Positions 1 to 8,324 of a stretch of 64,000 nt of DNA are shown piece after piece; the first letter of the stretch is position 1, and every line of letters starts with the position of its first letter. Below the pieces are notes generated by a model. It saw only the letters and a list, made by a program, of their open reading frames with translations, was not told the origin of the DNA and made no database searches. The stretch comes from Pseudomonas sp. ICMP 561 (GTDB lineage Bacteria > Pseudomonadota > Gammaproteobacteria > Pseudomonadales > Pseudomonadaceae), in contig NZ_LKBT01000011.1 of assembly GCF_002699985.1 (NCBI RefSeq), positions 62,001-126,000 on the forward strand, read 5' to 3'. Position numbers and translations under genes: made by a program.

Positions 1-578
1 GACTCGTCGTTGATGATGGACTGGGCCAGCATCGCCATGTCGTGGGCAGACGAGTAATGATCAGGCTCTGGCAAACCTGTCGGGTTGTCGAAGTGCGTGT
101 TGCTCAATCCGAGGCTTTGCGCTGTTTTGTTCATCAAACTAGCGAAGCTGTCGGTGCTGCCAGCGATGTGTTCAGCCAGCGCGACGCTGGCGTCGTTGCC
201 AGAGTCGATGACGATGCCTTGCAGCAAGTCATGGACACTGACAGTGCTGCCCGGATCCAGGAACATTCTGGAGCCTTCGGTGCGCCAGGCGTTTTCGCTG
301 ACAGTGACCAGTTCGTCCGGTTTCAATTGCCCGGCCTGAATATCCCGGGTGGCCACGTAAACCGTCATCAGCTTCGTCAGGCTGGCGGGAGGAAGACGCT
401 CGTCTGCGTCATGTTCAACGATGACATGGCCAGTACTGGCGTCCATCAACACCCAGGCGCTCGCTGACAACTGGGGCGGGGAAGGAATCATGGCGCCCGG
501 CGTGGGAGCGGCCATGCCGACGTTCGCCCACAGGGCACAAACGGAGATCAGGCTGATCCGCAATAACAGTGGTTTCAC
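1..578 (-). CDS. dacA: D-alanyl-D-alanine carboxypeptidase (PBP5/DacA-like), C-terminus cut by window edge
   Basis: Low-molecular-weight penicillin-binding protein that trims the terminal D-Ala from peptidoglycan pentapeptides in the periplasm. About 192 residues are visible. A signal peptide comes first (hydrophobic run ending near ANVGMAAP), then the SxxK active-site motif as SLTK (in PPASLTKLMTVYVAT) and the SxN motif as SGND (IDSGNDASVALAEHIAGS). The stretch PDHYSSAHDMA is also typical of DacA. The KTG motif lies outside the window. The start is GTG at 578; it is the only start codon between the upstream in-frame stop and the signal peptide, and its Shine-Dalgarno is weak. Pseudomonas carries more than one DacA paralogue, so the symbol marks the family. 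The next gene downstream is unknown because the window ends here. Confidence 0.85.
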   Translation of the reverse strand, partial: MKPLLLRISLISVCALWANVGMAAPTPGAMIPSPPQLSASAWVLMDASTGHVIVEHDADERLPPASLTKLMTVYVATRDIQAGQLKPDELVTVSENAWRTEGSRMFLDPGSTVSVHDLLQGIVIDSGNDASVALAEHIAGSTDSFASLMNKTAQSLGLSNTHFDNPTGLPEPDHYSSAHDMAMLAQSIINDE

Positions 579-683
579 AGGAAGCGGGTCCAGATTGGCA
601 GAAGGTCCGCCAAAGTAGGTGATGACCTGCCCTGTCTCAAATTAAGCAAAGTTAAGAAAAGTTTAAGCGCACCAATACGTTAG

Positions 684-2054
684 TCAGGTTAGCGGGCAGT
701 CGATCAGGACCCGTGTACCACCCGATTCAGAAGCTTGAATCTGCAGGGTAGACGCGTGCAGGCGCACGACCGCAGCCACTAGCGAAAGACCGAGCCCGTA
801 ACCCGGTTGCTGACGGCTGGCATCGCCGCGATACAACCGGCGCAACACACTTTCCCGTTCGGCTTCGGGGATCCCCGGACCGTCGTCAATGACTTCGATG
901 CGCAGAATGTCGCCCACCATATTGGCCCGCAGACAAAGGCGCCCGCCCGGCGCGGTGAACTTGATCGCGTTATCCAGCAGATTCGTCAGCGCCTCAAACA
1001 GCAGCGCCTGATCACCTTTCATGAGGGGTAAATCAGCGCCTAGTTCAAGCGCAAGCACCTGACCTTTTTCCTGCGCCATGGGTTCGTAAAACTCGTGGGC
1101 CTGGCGCAACAATGCGTCGGGCTGGAATGACGCAAAGGCCAATCGCCGTCGGGTGTCTTCCAGCTCGGAAATCCTCAGCAACCCCTGAAAACGGAACATG
1201 ATCGCTTCGCTCTCTTCCAGGGCCAGGCTGAGGCTTGATGCATGAGCATCCGTCATGGGCAATTGCTGCAATTGATAAAGCCGCGCACGCAGACGCGTCA
1301 ACGGTGTGCGCAGGTCATGGGCGATGCCATCGCAGACGCTTTTGACCTCGTGCAGCAACCGCTCGATATGTTCGAGCATGGTGTTGACGGCGCTGGCCAG
1401 CATATCCAGTTCATCCCGTGCGTGCGACAGAGGCAGCCGCTCTGACAGGTTGCCGGAGACGATCCGCTCGGTACTGCGCTGCAGCCTTTCGACCCGGCGC
1501 AATGGCCTGCGTCTGAGTAATTGCCAACCGATCAAACCGGGTATCAACGTCAGAGACAGTCCCCAAAAAAGTGCCTGACCAATGATCCCTGCGACCGCCG
1601 AGATGGAACCGCCGTCACGGGCCAGCACCAGTATCCGGCCGTCATTGCGACGCTGCAGAAAGGCGTGACTGCTGCGCGTTTCGCTCACCGTGTCCGCGAT
1701 TCGCAAACCGCGTTTCAGGTAATGCACACGACCATCGTCCGGCAAGCTGGACCGCAGCTTCAACAGGTTGCCGGCGATGTACTGCCCGTTGCCTTCAAAC
1801 AACCCATAGGCATCAATGCCGGGAATGGAATACGCCTCACTGCCCTGCAATTCATCAAGCAGGCTGGCGTCATCGATTTTCTGGTAATAGTGCGCACGCT
1901 GCATCAACGTGCGCTCGGCCACAGTGCCGAGGTAATCGGAGATCTTCCAGTACAGAACGCCGGTGAACACCGCGCCCCACGCCACAAAGAACAGTGCGTA
2001 GAGGCCGATCAGACGACTGTTGCTTGAGCGCCAGCGCTCAGTCCTGGGTGCCAA
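684..2054 (-). CDS. two-component sensor histidine kinase
   Basis: Inner-membrane sensor kinase of 456 aa. TM1 lies near residues 15-37, a periplasmic sensor segment of about 115 residues follows, TM2 is near 152-176, then HAMP (about 177-235), HisKA with the phospho-acceptor His in GIAHDLRTPLTRL (near 246), N box NLLDNAIKF, G1 box DDGPGIP and G2 GYGLGLSL. It starts with TTG at 2054, inside the end of the response-regulator gene (17-nt overlap), so the two are translationally coupled. The pair is divergent from the ModA-like aconitate-isomerase candidate and beside porin and tricarboxylate transporter genes. By analogy with TctDE it may sense a tricarboxylate; that ligand is inference only. 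Confidence 0.85.
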   Translation of the reverse strand: MAPRTERWRSSNSRLIGLYALFFVAWGAVFTGVLYWKISDYLGTVAERTLMQRAHYYQKIDDASLLDELQGSEAYSIPGIDAYGLFEGNGQYIAGNLLKLRSSLPDDGRVHYLKRGLRIADTVSETRSSHAFLQRRNDGRILVLARDGGSISAVAGIIGQALFWGLSLTLIPGLIGWQLLRRRPLRRVERLQRSTERIVSGNLSERLPLSHARDELDMLASAVNTMLEHIERLLHEVKSVCDGIAHDLRTPLTRLRARLYQLQQLPMTDAHASSLSLALEESEAIMFRFQGLLRISELEDTRRRLAFASFQPDALLRQAHEFYEPMAQEKGQVLALELGADLPLMKGDQALLFEALTNLLDNAIKFTAPGGRLCLRANMVGDILRIEVIDDGPGIPEAERESVLRRLYRGDASRQQPGYGLGLSLVAAVVRLHASTLQIQASESGGTRVLIDCPLT

Positions 2055-2715
2055 GCACGTACCCCGACCCGCGAATGGTGTGGATCAACGGCGAGCCCGG
2101 CCCTTCGATCTTTTTGCGCAAGCGGCCCATGTGCACATCAATGATGTTGGTGCCGGGGTCGAAGTGATAACCCCAGACCTCTTCAAACAGCATGGTGCGC
2201 GTCACTTGTTGCCCGGCATGGCGCATCAGGTAGGTGAGCAATTTGAATTCGGTGGGGAGCAAGGTGATGCGCTCGCCGGAGCGCGACACGCTGTTCTCGA
2301 TCAGGTCGAGGGTCAGGTTGCCGACGGTAAGCTGATGGATCTGCGAGTCGGCTGTCGGGCGTCGCAACAACACTTCCAGGCGCGCAACCATTTCGACCAT
2401 CGAGAACGGTTTGGTCAGGTAGTCATCCCCACCGCAGCGTAACCCTCTGACGCGCTCGTCAACGTCGGATAACGCGCTGATCATCAATACCGGTGTGCGA
2501 ATGCCGAGGCTGCGCAATGTGGTGACGATAGTCAGACCATCGAAGTCCGGCAGCATTCGGTCCAGAGTAATCGCGTCATAGCTGCCCGCGATTGCCATGG
2601 CCAGCCCGTCACGCCCGGTGCTGGCTCGTTGCACGTCAAAACCATGAGCCTGCAGCTCGGTGGCGATGGATTGTGCGGTCACCTCATCATCTTCGATGAC
2701 CAGCGCCTGATTCAT
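2038..2715 (-). CDS. OmpR/PhoB-family response regulator
   Basis: DNA-binding response regulator of 225 aa. Receiver domain at residues 1-120 with the acidic pair E8/D9, phospho-acceptor Asp near 52 (ITLDRMLPDFDG) and the conserved Lys in YLTKPF. The C-terminal winged helix (about 130-222) has the typical WGYHFDPGTNIIDVHMGRLRKKI and IHTIRGSGYVL elements. The start is ATG at 2715, chosen over the upstream in-frame start at 2742 because a GGGGA Shine-Dalgarno lies about 6 nt before it and the protein then begins MNQALVIEDD as family members do. It forms an operon with the kinase downstream and is divergent from the gene at 2874, its most obvious candidate target. Confidence 0.9.
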   Translation of the reverse strand: MNQALVIEDDEVTAQSIATELQAHGFDVQRASTGRDGLAMAIAGSYDAITLDRMLPDFDGLTIVTTLRSLGIRTPVLMISALSDVDERVRGLRCGGDDYLTKPFSMVEMVARLEVLLRRPTADSQIHQLTVGNLTLDLIENSVSRSGERITLLPTEFKLLTYLMRHAGQQVTRTMLFEEVWGYHFDPGTNIIDVHMGRLRKKIEGPGSPLIHTIRGSGYVLGTQD

Positions 2716-2873
2716 GATTTTCCCCGCTGACAGTCCGCGCATGCGGCGTTAAAGAACCGCGAGCCTAGGGAGTTGGTCACGGTGGGTAAACTAAATATTT
2801 ATTAACGCAGGGTAACTTTTTCAGCGTGGGTGTGGGGTTTAGTGTCGCGTTTTTCTTCAACGAGTCCCCTGCC
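2716..2873. promoter_or_regulatory. divergent control region between response regulator and aconitate-isomerase candidate
   Basis: The 158-bp divergent intergenic region has an AT-rich core (about 2788-2805) flanked by two direct GGGTAA copies at 2784-2789 and 2810-2815. OmpR-family regulators usually bind direct repeats, so these are candidates for sites of the adjacent regulator. The half-site spacing (26 nt) is larger than the usual 10-11 nt, so the assignment is weak. Confidence 0.3.
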
Positions 2874-3665
2874 ATGCCACGCTTGCTCACGCCCCTCGCC
2901 CTTTCATGTGCACTGCTTACAGCCTTCGCGGCCCATGCAGCGCCAGTGCCCACGCCGACCACTCTGACTGTTCTGAGCTCCGGCGGCATCATGGGTGCCG
3001 TTCAGGGGATCGCGCCGGACTACGAGAAAGCCACGGGCGTGAAGCTGAACATTGAAGCGTCGCCTTCCATGGGGAAAACACCTCAGGCCATCCCTAACCG
3101 GCTGGATCGAAAGGAACCGGCAGACGTTGTGCTGATGGTCGGTTCTGCTCTGGATAAACTTGTCGCGCAGGACCAGGTCGATAAAGCCAGCCGCGTCGAT
3201 CTGGGCAAATCCTACATCGCCATGGCCGTGCGCAAGGGCGAGACCAAGCCTGACATTTCCACCATGGACGCGTTTCGCAAGGCGCTGCTCGACAGCAAGT
3301 CCATCGCTTACTCCGATAGCGCCAGCGGCGTTTACCTCTCGCGCATTCTGTTCCCGAAAATGACCCTTGGCGCTGACTTCACTGCCAAGGCGCGGATGAT
3401 TCCTGCCGAACCCGTGGGTGCCGTTGTCGCCCGCAAGGAAGCGCAACTTGGCTTTCAGCAGCTCAGTGAACTCAAGCCTGTTGAAGGCATAGACATTGTT
3501 GGCCTGATCCCGGATCAAGCGCAGCAGATGACGCTTTATTCGGGTGCCGTTACTCGGTCCACTGAACACGCAAAAGAAGCTCAGGCACTGCTGAAATACA
3601 TGGCCTCCAAGGAAGGCGCTAAAGCCATTGAAGACAGCGGTTTGAAGCCGGTGACAACCCGGTAA
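2874..3665 (+). CDS. periplasmic ModA-like binding-fold protein, probable aconitate isomerase
   Basis: Secreted protein of 263 aa. A Sec signal peptide (residues 1-22, cleavage after AAHA) is followed by a type II periplasmic binding fold of the SBP_bac_11/ModA kind (LTVLSSGGIMGAVQGIAPDYEKATG, ADVVLMVGSALDKL, AYSDSASGVYLSRIL). No ABC permease or ATPase is nearby, which argues against plain molybdate import. The aconitate isomerase described from Pseudomonas sp. WU-0701 is, as I recall it, a ModA-like periplasmic protein of about this length with a 22-residue signal. The neighbours here (OprD porin, CitMHS, DctA, PrpF-family isomerase) handle tricarboxylates. Start ATG 2874 is chosen over GTG 2826 because it gives a clean signal peptide. 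The alternative is an orphan solute sensor for the divergent two-component system. Confidence 0.6.
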   Translation: MPRLLTPLALSCALLTAFAAHAAPVPTPTTLTVLSSGGIMGAVQGIAPDYEKATGVKLNIEASPSMGKTPQAIPNRLDRKEPADVVLMVGSALDKLVAQDQVDKASRVDLGKSYIAMAVRKGETKPDISTMDAFRKALLDSKSIAYSDSASGVYLSRILFPKMTLGADFTAKARMIPAEPVGAVVARKEAQLGFQQLSELKPVEGIDIVGLIPDQAQQMTLYSGAVTRSTEHAKEAQALLKYMASKEGAKAIEDSGLKPVTTR

Positions 3666-3673
3666 ACCGGAAA

Positions 3674-3707
3674 CCTGTAGGAGCGCCACCCCGGTTGCTC
3701 CTACGGG
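3674..3707. repeat. short inverted repeat (GTAGGAGC hairpin)
   Basis: GTAGGAGC at 3677-3684 pairs with GCTCCTAC at 3697-3704 just after the stop of the upstream gene. It is a REP-like hairpin that may also act as a 3' stabiliser or terminator. Confidence 0.5.
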
Positions 3708-3781
3708 GATTGCATTGTGTTCGATTGAAGATCACCCCGTGCCTCTGACACGGCGCTGTCTCGCGGCAAATACGATTCCAG

Positions 3782-3870
3782 GTGGGACCGAATTCATTCG
3801 GGAAGGCGGTGTTAAAGCGATACATAAGCTGCGAATGTACCGGCCCCTTCGCGAATGAATTCGCTCCCAC
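3782..3870. repeat. REP-type inverted pair, GAATTCATTC family
   Basis: GTGGGACCGAATTCATTCGG on the left is imperfectly mirrored by CGCGAATGAATTCGCTCCCAC on the right, about 40 nt apart. The same unit, including the intervening GCGAATGTAC-like core, is present in the tandem array at 13162-13512. Nothing else is visible in the 296-bp gap between the convergent genes at 3665 and 3962. Confidence 0.7.
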
Positions 3871-3961
3871 AGGTATTAGCGCTTGCAGACCAACATAGAA
3901 TCCCCCACCTAAAACCGTCTCCATACCATGATTCGAATTTTGTTTCGATAAATGGGGCCGT

Positions 3962-5230
3962 TCACCAAAGCGCTATGTCATAGGTGATGTAGATCCGGTT
4001 GCTATCACGGCCTCGGGCAAAGTCCGAGCGGTACACGTAGTTACGCAGTTTCACACCAAGTCCTTTCAACGTCCCACCTTGCAGCACGTAAGCCAGCTCT
4101 GCATCGCGTTCCCACTCTTTCAATTGCGCAGCGCCCGACTTGCCGTTGTCGCCACTCAGGTAGCGCGTCGAGAATGTCAGACCCGGCACACCGACTCGTG
4201 CGAAGTCATAGCCATAGCTGAGCATCCAGGTCTTTTCATCTTCCTCGATGAACTTGCCGATCCCGACGTTGCTGAACGAATACACAGTAGCGCCACTGAT
4301 ATAGGGCAAGCCCGCGTCGCCGCTCAAGGTCTGATAACCGCCGCCAAAACTGTGCCCGGCCAATGCATAAGTCAATTGCCCGCTGAGCATATCGTTATCG
4401 ATTTTGCCGCCGCGCCCCGTTCCGGCATCGACGCTGTTGAAGTAACGCAGGTCGCTGGTCAGCACCCCGGATCCCAAAGGCAAATCATGCTGGATCGATG
4501 CAAATTGCTGCCGGTAGAAGTTTTCCAGTTCGCCGTAGAAGTAGCTGAGTCTGATGTTTTTTCCGAGTTTGTAATCGCCGCCCACATACGAGAAGTCTGA
4601 GCCTCGGCCGGTGAATCCGTCGGGAATGATGGAGCGGCTGTCTGACGAATCGCGCAGTTTGAATTGATCCAGGTGCCCGCCCGTAAGCGTCAGGTTGTCG
4701 ATGTCGGTGCTGGTGAATTGAGTGCCCTGATACGTCTGAGGTAGCAGCCGCGCATCGTTGTAAATAAGCACCGGCGTCTTGGGCAACAGCGTGCCGTATT
4801 TCAGTGTGGTCTTGGCCAGACGCACTTTGGCCGCAGCGCCGAGGCTGGCGAACTCATCGGCCGCACGGCCGTCGTCATGCACGGGCAGCAACCCAGTGCC
4901 GCTGCGGCCCTTGCCTGAATCGAGCTTGACGCCCCACAGGCCCAGCGCGTCGATGCCAAAGCCCAATGTGCCTTGAGTAAAACCGGACTGGTAGTCGAGC
5001 AGAAAACCCTGCGCCCACTCGGTGCGTTCACTTTTGGCAGTTCTGGCAGCACGAGCACTAAGGCCGTTTTCATCACGGAAGTTCTCGTTGAAGTAGACAT
5101 TGCGCAGTTGCAGTTTCAGCTTGCTGTCTTCGATAAACCCTGCGGCTTCCACACCCGCCCACGGCAACAGGGTCAACAGCGGCGCGCTCTTTATAAAAGT
5201 TGTAGTTCCACGCTTGGAAAACATACTCAT
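3962..5230 (-). CDS. OprD-family outer-membrane porin
   Basis: Substrate-specific 18-strand outer-membrane channel of 422 aa, a normal OprD length. The N-terminal signal peptide is followed by the OprD hallmark N-terminus GFIEDSKLKLQLRNVYFNENF. Other family features are WAQGFLLDYQSGFTQGTLGFGIDALGLWGVKLD, alternating amphipathic strands and a C-terminal aromatic strand ending YITYDIALW. Genus knowledge: OprD paralogues such as OpdH import tricarboxylates, OpdK/OpdP aromatics and dipeptides. The neighbourhood points to citrate/aconitate-type substrates, but sequence reading cannot fix the specificity. The ATG at 5230 is preceded by an A-rich Crc/Hfq-type motif. It is convergent with the ModA-like gene. 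Confidence 0.9.
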   Translation of the reverse strand: MSMFSKRGTTTFIKSAPLLTLLPWAGVEAAGFIEDSKLKLQLRNVYFNENFRDENGLSARAARTAKSERTEWAQGFLLDYQSGFTQGTLGFGIDALGLWGVKLDSGKGRSGTGLLPVHDDGRAADEFASLGAAAKVRLAKTTLKYGTLLPKTPVLIYNDARLLPQTYQGTQFTSTDIDNLTLTGGHLDQFKLRDSSDSRSIIPDGFTGRGSDFSYVGGDYKLGKNIRLSYFYGELENFYRQQFASIQHDLPLGSGVLTSDLRYFNSVDAGTGRGGKIDNDMLSGQLTYALAGHSFGGGYQTLSGDAGLPYISGATVYSFSNVGIGKFIEEDEKTWMLSYGYDFARVGVPGLTFSTRYLSGDNGKSGAAQLKEWERDAELAYVLQGGTLKGLGVKLRNYVYRSDFARGRDSNRIYITYDIALW

Positions 5231-5242
5231 GCTTAATACTCA

Positions 5243-5253
5243 TTGTTGTTATT
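5243..5253 (-). promoter_or_regulatory. Crc/Hfq catabolite-activity motif upstream of porin gene
   Basis: The minus strand reads AATAACAACAA 12 nt before the porin start codon; it contains AANAANAA, the Hfq/Crc target for translational catabolite repression in Pseudomonas. The identical 11-mer precedes the CitMHS gene. Confidence 0.55.
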
Positions 5254-5362
5254 GGAGATGCAGTGATCCGCACGCCCTGTCAGGGGCGTGTGGTTGGTTC
5301 AGTAACAGGTGACTAAAAACCACGGTGCTCAGTTATCCATGGCATGGCACGGCACTGTGCAT

Positions 5363-5452
5363 GTAGGACCGGCTTTAGCCGGGAGGAGGCCCGTACATTT
5401 GTTACATATCCTTCGCTACAAATAATGTCCTCCCGGCTGAAGCCGGTCCTAC
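5363..5452. repeat. REP-type inverted repeat, CCGGCTTTAGCCGG family
   Basis: GTAGGACCGGCTTTAGCCGG and its near-exact inverted copy CCGGCTGAAGCCGGTCCTAC are about 40 nt apart in the 277-bp gap between the porin and CitMHS genes. It is a typical Pseudomonas REP doublet. Confidence 0.8.
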
Positions 5453-5507
5453 GGAGCTCCGTTTGCTTGGCGACGGCGCAGTGTCAGGGTCAAGCGCCGT
5501 CTGACTA

Positions 5508-6812
5508 TCAAACAAACAAGGTCAGCGCACCGGTCAACAGCGCCAAGGCCGTGACCACCAAAGAGGTCAGCACCGCCCACTTCACCGTGGCTTTCTGAAA
5601 GTCGCCGATATCGCGGTCGATCATGCCCATCAGCAGCAGCGTCGAAGCCACCAGCGGACTCATCAGATGCACCGGCTGCCCCAGAATCGACGCCCTGGCG
5701 ATCTCCAGCGGGCTGATGCCATACGCCGCTGCAGCATTGGCGAGGATCGGCACCACGCCGAAGTAGTAAGCATCGTTGGACAGGACAAAGGTCATCGGCA
5801 TGCTGGTCAGTGCGACCACCAGCGGGAACAGATGGCCCCACTCCGGCGGAATCCACGCCACCAGGGTTTGCGCCAGCGCGTCGACCATTTTGGTGCCCGA
5901 GAAAATCCCGGCGAAAATACCGGCCGCGAAAACCAGCAGCACCACGGTCATGGCATTGCCGGAGTGAGCCAGGATGCGTTCTTTCTGAATATCCAGTTGC
6001 GGATAATTGATCATCAGCGCCAGCACAAAACCGATCAGGAACAGAACCGCCGAGTGCATCAGGCCCATGACCAAGGCGATCATCACGGCAACAACCAGCG
6101 CCAGATTGACGTAGGCCAGCTTGGGACGCTTGTGCGGGGTATCACCGAGAATTGCTTCGATGTAGCAGTTTCCGCCGCCACTTTGCAGGTCGACGTTGCC
6201 GATACGTTTACGCTCGGCGCGCCCCAGCCAAAAGGCTGTAAAAACGACCCATGCCGCGCCGCCGATCATGGTCGGCAGCAACGGGATGAAGTACTCACCG
6301 GCATCCAGCCCCAGCGCAGCAATGGCTCGCGTTGCTGGGCCGCCCCAAGGGGTCATGCCGCTCATGATGCTCAACGACAGCATCGCCACGATGCCCAGGA
6401 TCATGGGGTTCATACCAATACGTTTGTACAGTGGCAGCATCGCGGCGCAGGTGATCATGTAAGTAGTGGTGCCATCGCCATCGAGGGCCACGGTCAGCGA
6501 CAACAACGCAGTGCCCACCGCGATCTTCATCGGGTCGCCGTTCACGCGTTTGAGGATCTTGCGAATCAGTGGATCGAACAGTCCGGAATCGATCATCAAG
6601 CCAAAAAACAGGATCGCAAACAGCAGCAATGCTGCGGACGGCGCGACCATTTTCAGGCCATCGAGCATCATCTTGCCGGTGGTGCCGCCAAAGCCGCCAA
6701 TGACTGCAAACACGATCGGAACGATCGTCAACGCCACGATGGGCGACAAACGTTTGGACATGATCAGGTAGGTGAACACCACGACCATGGCGAGGCCAAG
6801 GAAGGCAAGCAT
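5508..6812 (-). CDS. CitMHS-family tricarboxylate (citrate-type) symporter
   Basis: Inner-membrane secondary transporter of 434 aa with about 12 hydrophobic segments. The N-terminus MLAFLGLAMVVVFTYLIM, the conserved block LTVALDGDGTTTYMITCAAMLPLY and SIMSGMTPWGGPATRAIAAL are characteristic of the CitMHS family, which moves citrate or related tricarboxylates with protons or as metal complexes. A C-terminal copy-like block (FVLSNDAYYFGVVPI) is also present. It is transcribed the same way as the porin, DctA and PrpF-like genes, with gaps of 114 bp upstream and 277 bp downstream. The leader carries a Crc/Hfq motif. Together with the PrpF-like isomerase, uptake of aconitate isomers is a reasonable inference. 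Confidence 0.88.
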   Translation of the reverse strand: MLAFLGLAMVVVFTYLIMSKRLSPIVALTIVPIVFAVIGGFGGTTGKMMLDGLKMVAPSAALLLFAILFFGLMIDSGLFDPLIRKILKRVNGDPMKIAVGTALLSLTVALDGDGTTTYMITCAAMLPLYKRIGMNPMILGIVAMLSLSIMSGMTPWGGPATRAIAALGLDAGEYFIPLLPTMIGGAAWVVFTAFWLGRAERKRIGNVDLQSGGGNCYIEAILGDTPHKRPKLAYVNLALVVAVMIALVMGLMHSAVLFLIGFVLALMINYPQLDIQKERILAHSGNAMTVVLLVFAAGIFAGIFSGTKMVDALAQTLVAWIPPEWGHLFPLVVALTSMPMTFVLSNDAYYFGVVPILANAAAAYGISPLEIARASILGQPVHLMSPLVASTLLLMGMIDRDIGDFQKATVKWAVLTSLVVTALALLTGALTLFV

Positions 6813-6824
6813 AGGGTTATTCTC

Positions 6825-6835
6825 TTGTTGTTATT
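6825..6835 (-). promoter_or_regulatory. Crc/Hfq catabolite-activity motif upstream of CitMHS gene
   Basis: The minus strand reads AATAACAACAA (followed by GAGAATAA) 12 nt before the CitMHS start, the same 11-mer at the same distance as before the porin gene. Translational repression when preferred carbon sources are present is inferred. Confidence 0.55.
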
Positions 6836-6925
6836 TATGGACAAACGAACGCCGCCGGGCTGGCCGGGCACCGTGTAAACGGTACTCGACCCGCTCGTAT
6901 AACTATCGATTGAATTAAGGGGTGA

Positions 6926-8236
6926 TCAGGTGCGTTCAGCCACCGGCGCAGCGCTCTCCCATGGAGCAACATCGGGGCTGGGCATCGCGGCTTTTCCATT
7001 GAGCCTTTGCATCAGGACCTGACGGTCACAGGCGTTCTCCGAGAGGGAAATCACCACGGTGGCGACCGCGTTGCTGGCCAGGCTGGTCAGTGCACGCGCT
7101 TCGGACATGAAGCGGTCGATGCCGATCAGCAGCGCCAGGCCCGCCAGGGGAATGTCGTGAATAACGGTCAGGGTCGAGGCCAGTGCGACAAAACCACTGC
7201 CGGTCACGCCCGCCGCACCTTTGGATGACAGCAACATGATCGCCAGCATGGTCAGGGTCTGGGTCATGCTCAGCTCGATGTTGCAGGCCTGAGCGATGAA
7301 AACGGCAGCCAGTGACAGGTAAATCGCCGTGCCGTCCAGGTTGAACGAGTACCCGGTTGGAAGTACCAGACCCACCACGCCTTTCTTGCAGCCCAGTGCC
7401 TGAAGTTTTTCGAGCATGCGCGGCATGACCGGCTCAGTGGACGAGGTGCCCAGTACCACCAGAAACTCTTCGCGGAAATAACGCAGCAGCTTCCACAGGC
7501 TGAAGCCGTTGGCGCGGCAGATACCGCCCAGCACGATAAAGACAAAGAACCCGCAGGCGATGTACAGCGTCATGATCAGCTTGGCCAGCGAGCCCAGCGA
7601 CGTAATGCCGTACTGGCCAACGGTGAAGGCCAGTGCACCAAAAGCACCGATCGGGGCAAAGCGCATCAGGTACGAGAAAATCTTGAACACCATGTGCGAA
7701 GCCGACTCAAGCACGTTGAGTACCGGCTTGCCGCGCTCGCCCAGTGACGACAAGGCGAATCCGGACAGCACCGCGATGAACAACACCGGTAACACTTCAC
7801 CCTTGTTGAACGCACCGATGAAAGTGTCAGGAATGATGTGCATGAAAAAATCGACGACGCCCAGTTTCGCGGCGGACTCGGTGTACTGGCTCAATCCTGC
7901 CGTACTCAGCTTGCTTGGATCGATGTTCATGCCTACGCCCGGCTTGAGCACGTAGACCGCGACCAGGCCGATGAACAGGCTGATCACGGTAAGGACCAGA
8001 AACAACAGCATGGTCTTGCTCATCAATCGCCCGAGCGACCGCTTGTCACTCATCCCGGCAATACCGGTGACGATGGTGCAGAACACCACCGGCGCGATCA
8101 TCATCTTGATCAGTTTGATGAACGCGTCACCCAGAGGCTTGAGCGCTACGGCTTGTTGACCCCAGAAATGTCCAACCAGGACACCGAGAACCACGGCGCA
8201 GATAATCTGAAAGTAGAGCGATTTTGCGATTTTCAT
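6926..8236 (-). CDS. dctA: C4-dicarboxylate:cation symporter DctA
   Basis: Dicarboxylate/amino acid:cation (DAACS) symporter of 436 aa that takes up succinate, fumarate and malate. Visible family features: N-terminal KSLYFQIICAVVLGVLVGHFWG, the serine-rich re-entrant loop LLSSKGAAGVTGSGFVALASTL, and FSLDGTAIYLSLAAVFIAQA-type sequence (here YSFNLDGTAIYLSLAAVFIAQACNIEL). The length is normal for DctA. Its start at ATG 8236 is preceded by AACAACAC (minus strand 8263-8256), close to a Crc motif. Having it inside a tricarboxylate cluster suggests an auxiliary uptake role; it may be a paralogue of the housekeeping dctA. Confidence 0.9.
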   Translation of the reverse strand: MKIAKSLYFQIICAVVLGVLVGHFWGQQAVALKPLGDAFIKLIKMMIAPVVFCTIVTGIAGMSDKRSLGRLMSKTMLLFLVLTVISLFIGLVAVYVLKPGVGMNIDPSKLSTAGLSQYTESAAKLGVVDFFMHIIPDTFIGAFNKGEVLPVLFIAVLSGFALSSLGERGKPVLNVLESASHMVFKIFSYLMRFAPIGAFGALAFTVGQYGITSLGSLAKLIMTLYIACGFFVFIVLGGICRANGFSLWKLLRYFREEFLVVLGTSSTEPVMPRMLEKLQALGCKKGVVGLVLPTGYSFNLDGTAIYLSLAAVFIAQACNIELSMTQTLTMLAIMLLSSKGAAGVTGSGFVALASTLTVIHDIPLAGLALLIGIDRFMSEARALTSLASNAVATVVISLSENACDRQVLMQRLNGKAAMPSPDVAPWESAAPVAERT

Positions 8237-8324
8237 GATGCATCACCCATTATTGGTGTTGTTCTGATGCGGTACTGAATTTCATGTCATATCAGGCAGA
8301 GCACGGTGTTACTGAAACTAAACT

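Noticed and set aside
2874..3665. Molybdate ABC transporter binding protein ModA
   Set aside because: No modB/modC-type genes adjoin it and the island handles tricarboxylates; the isomerase interpretation is preferred, with stated uncertainty.
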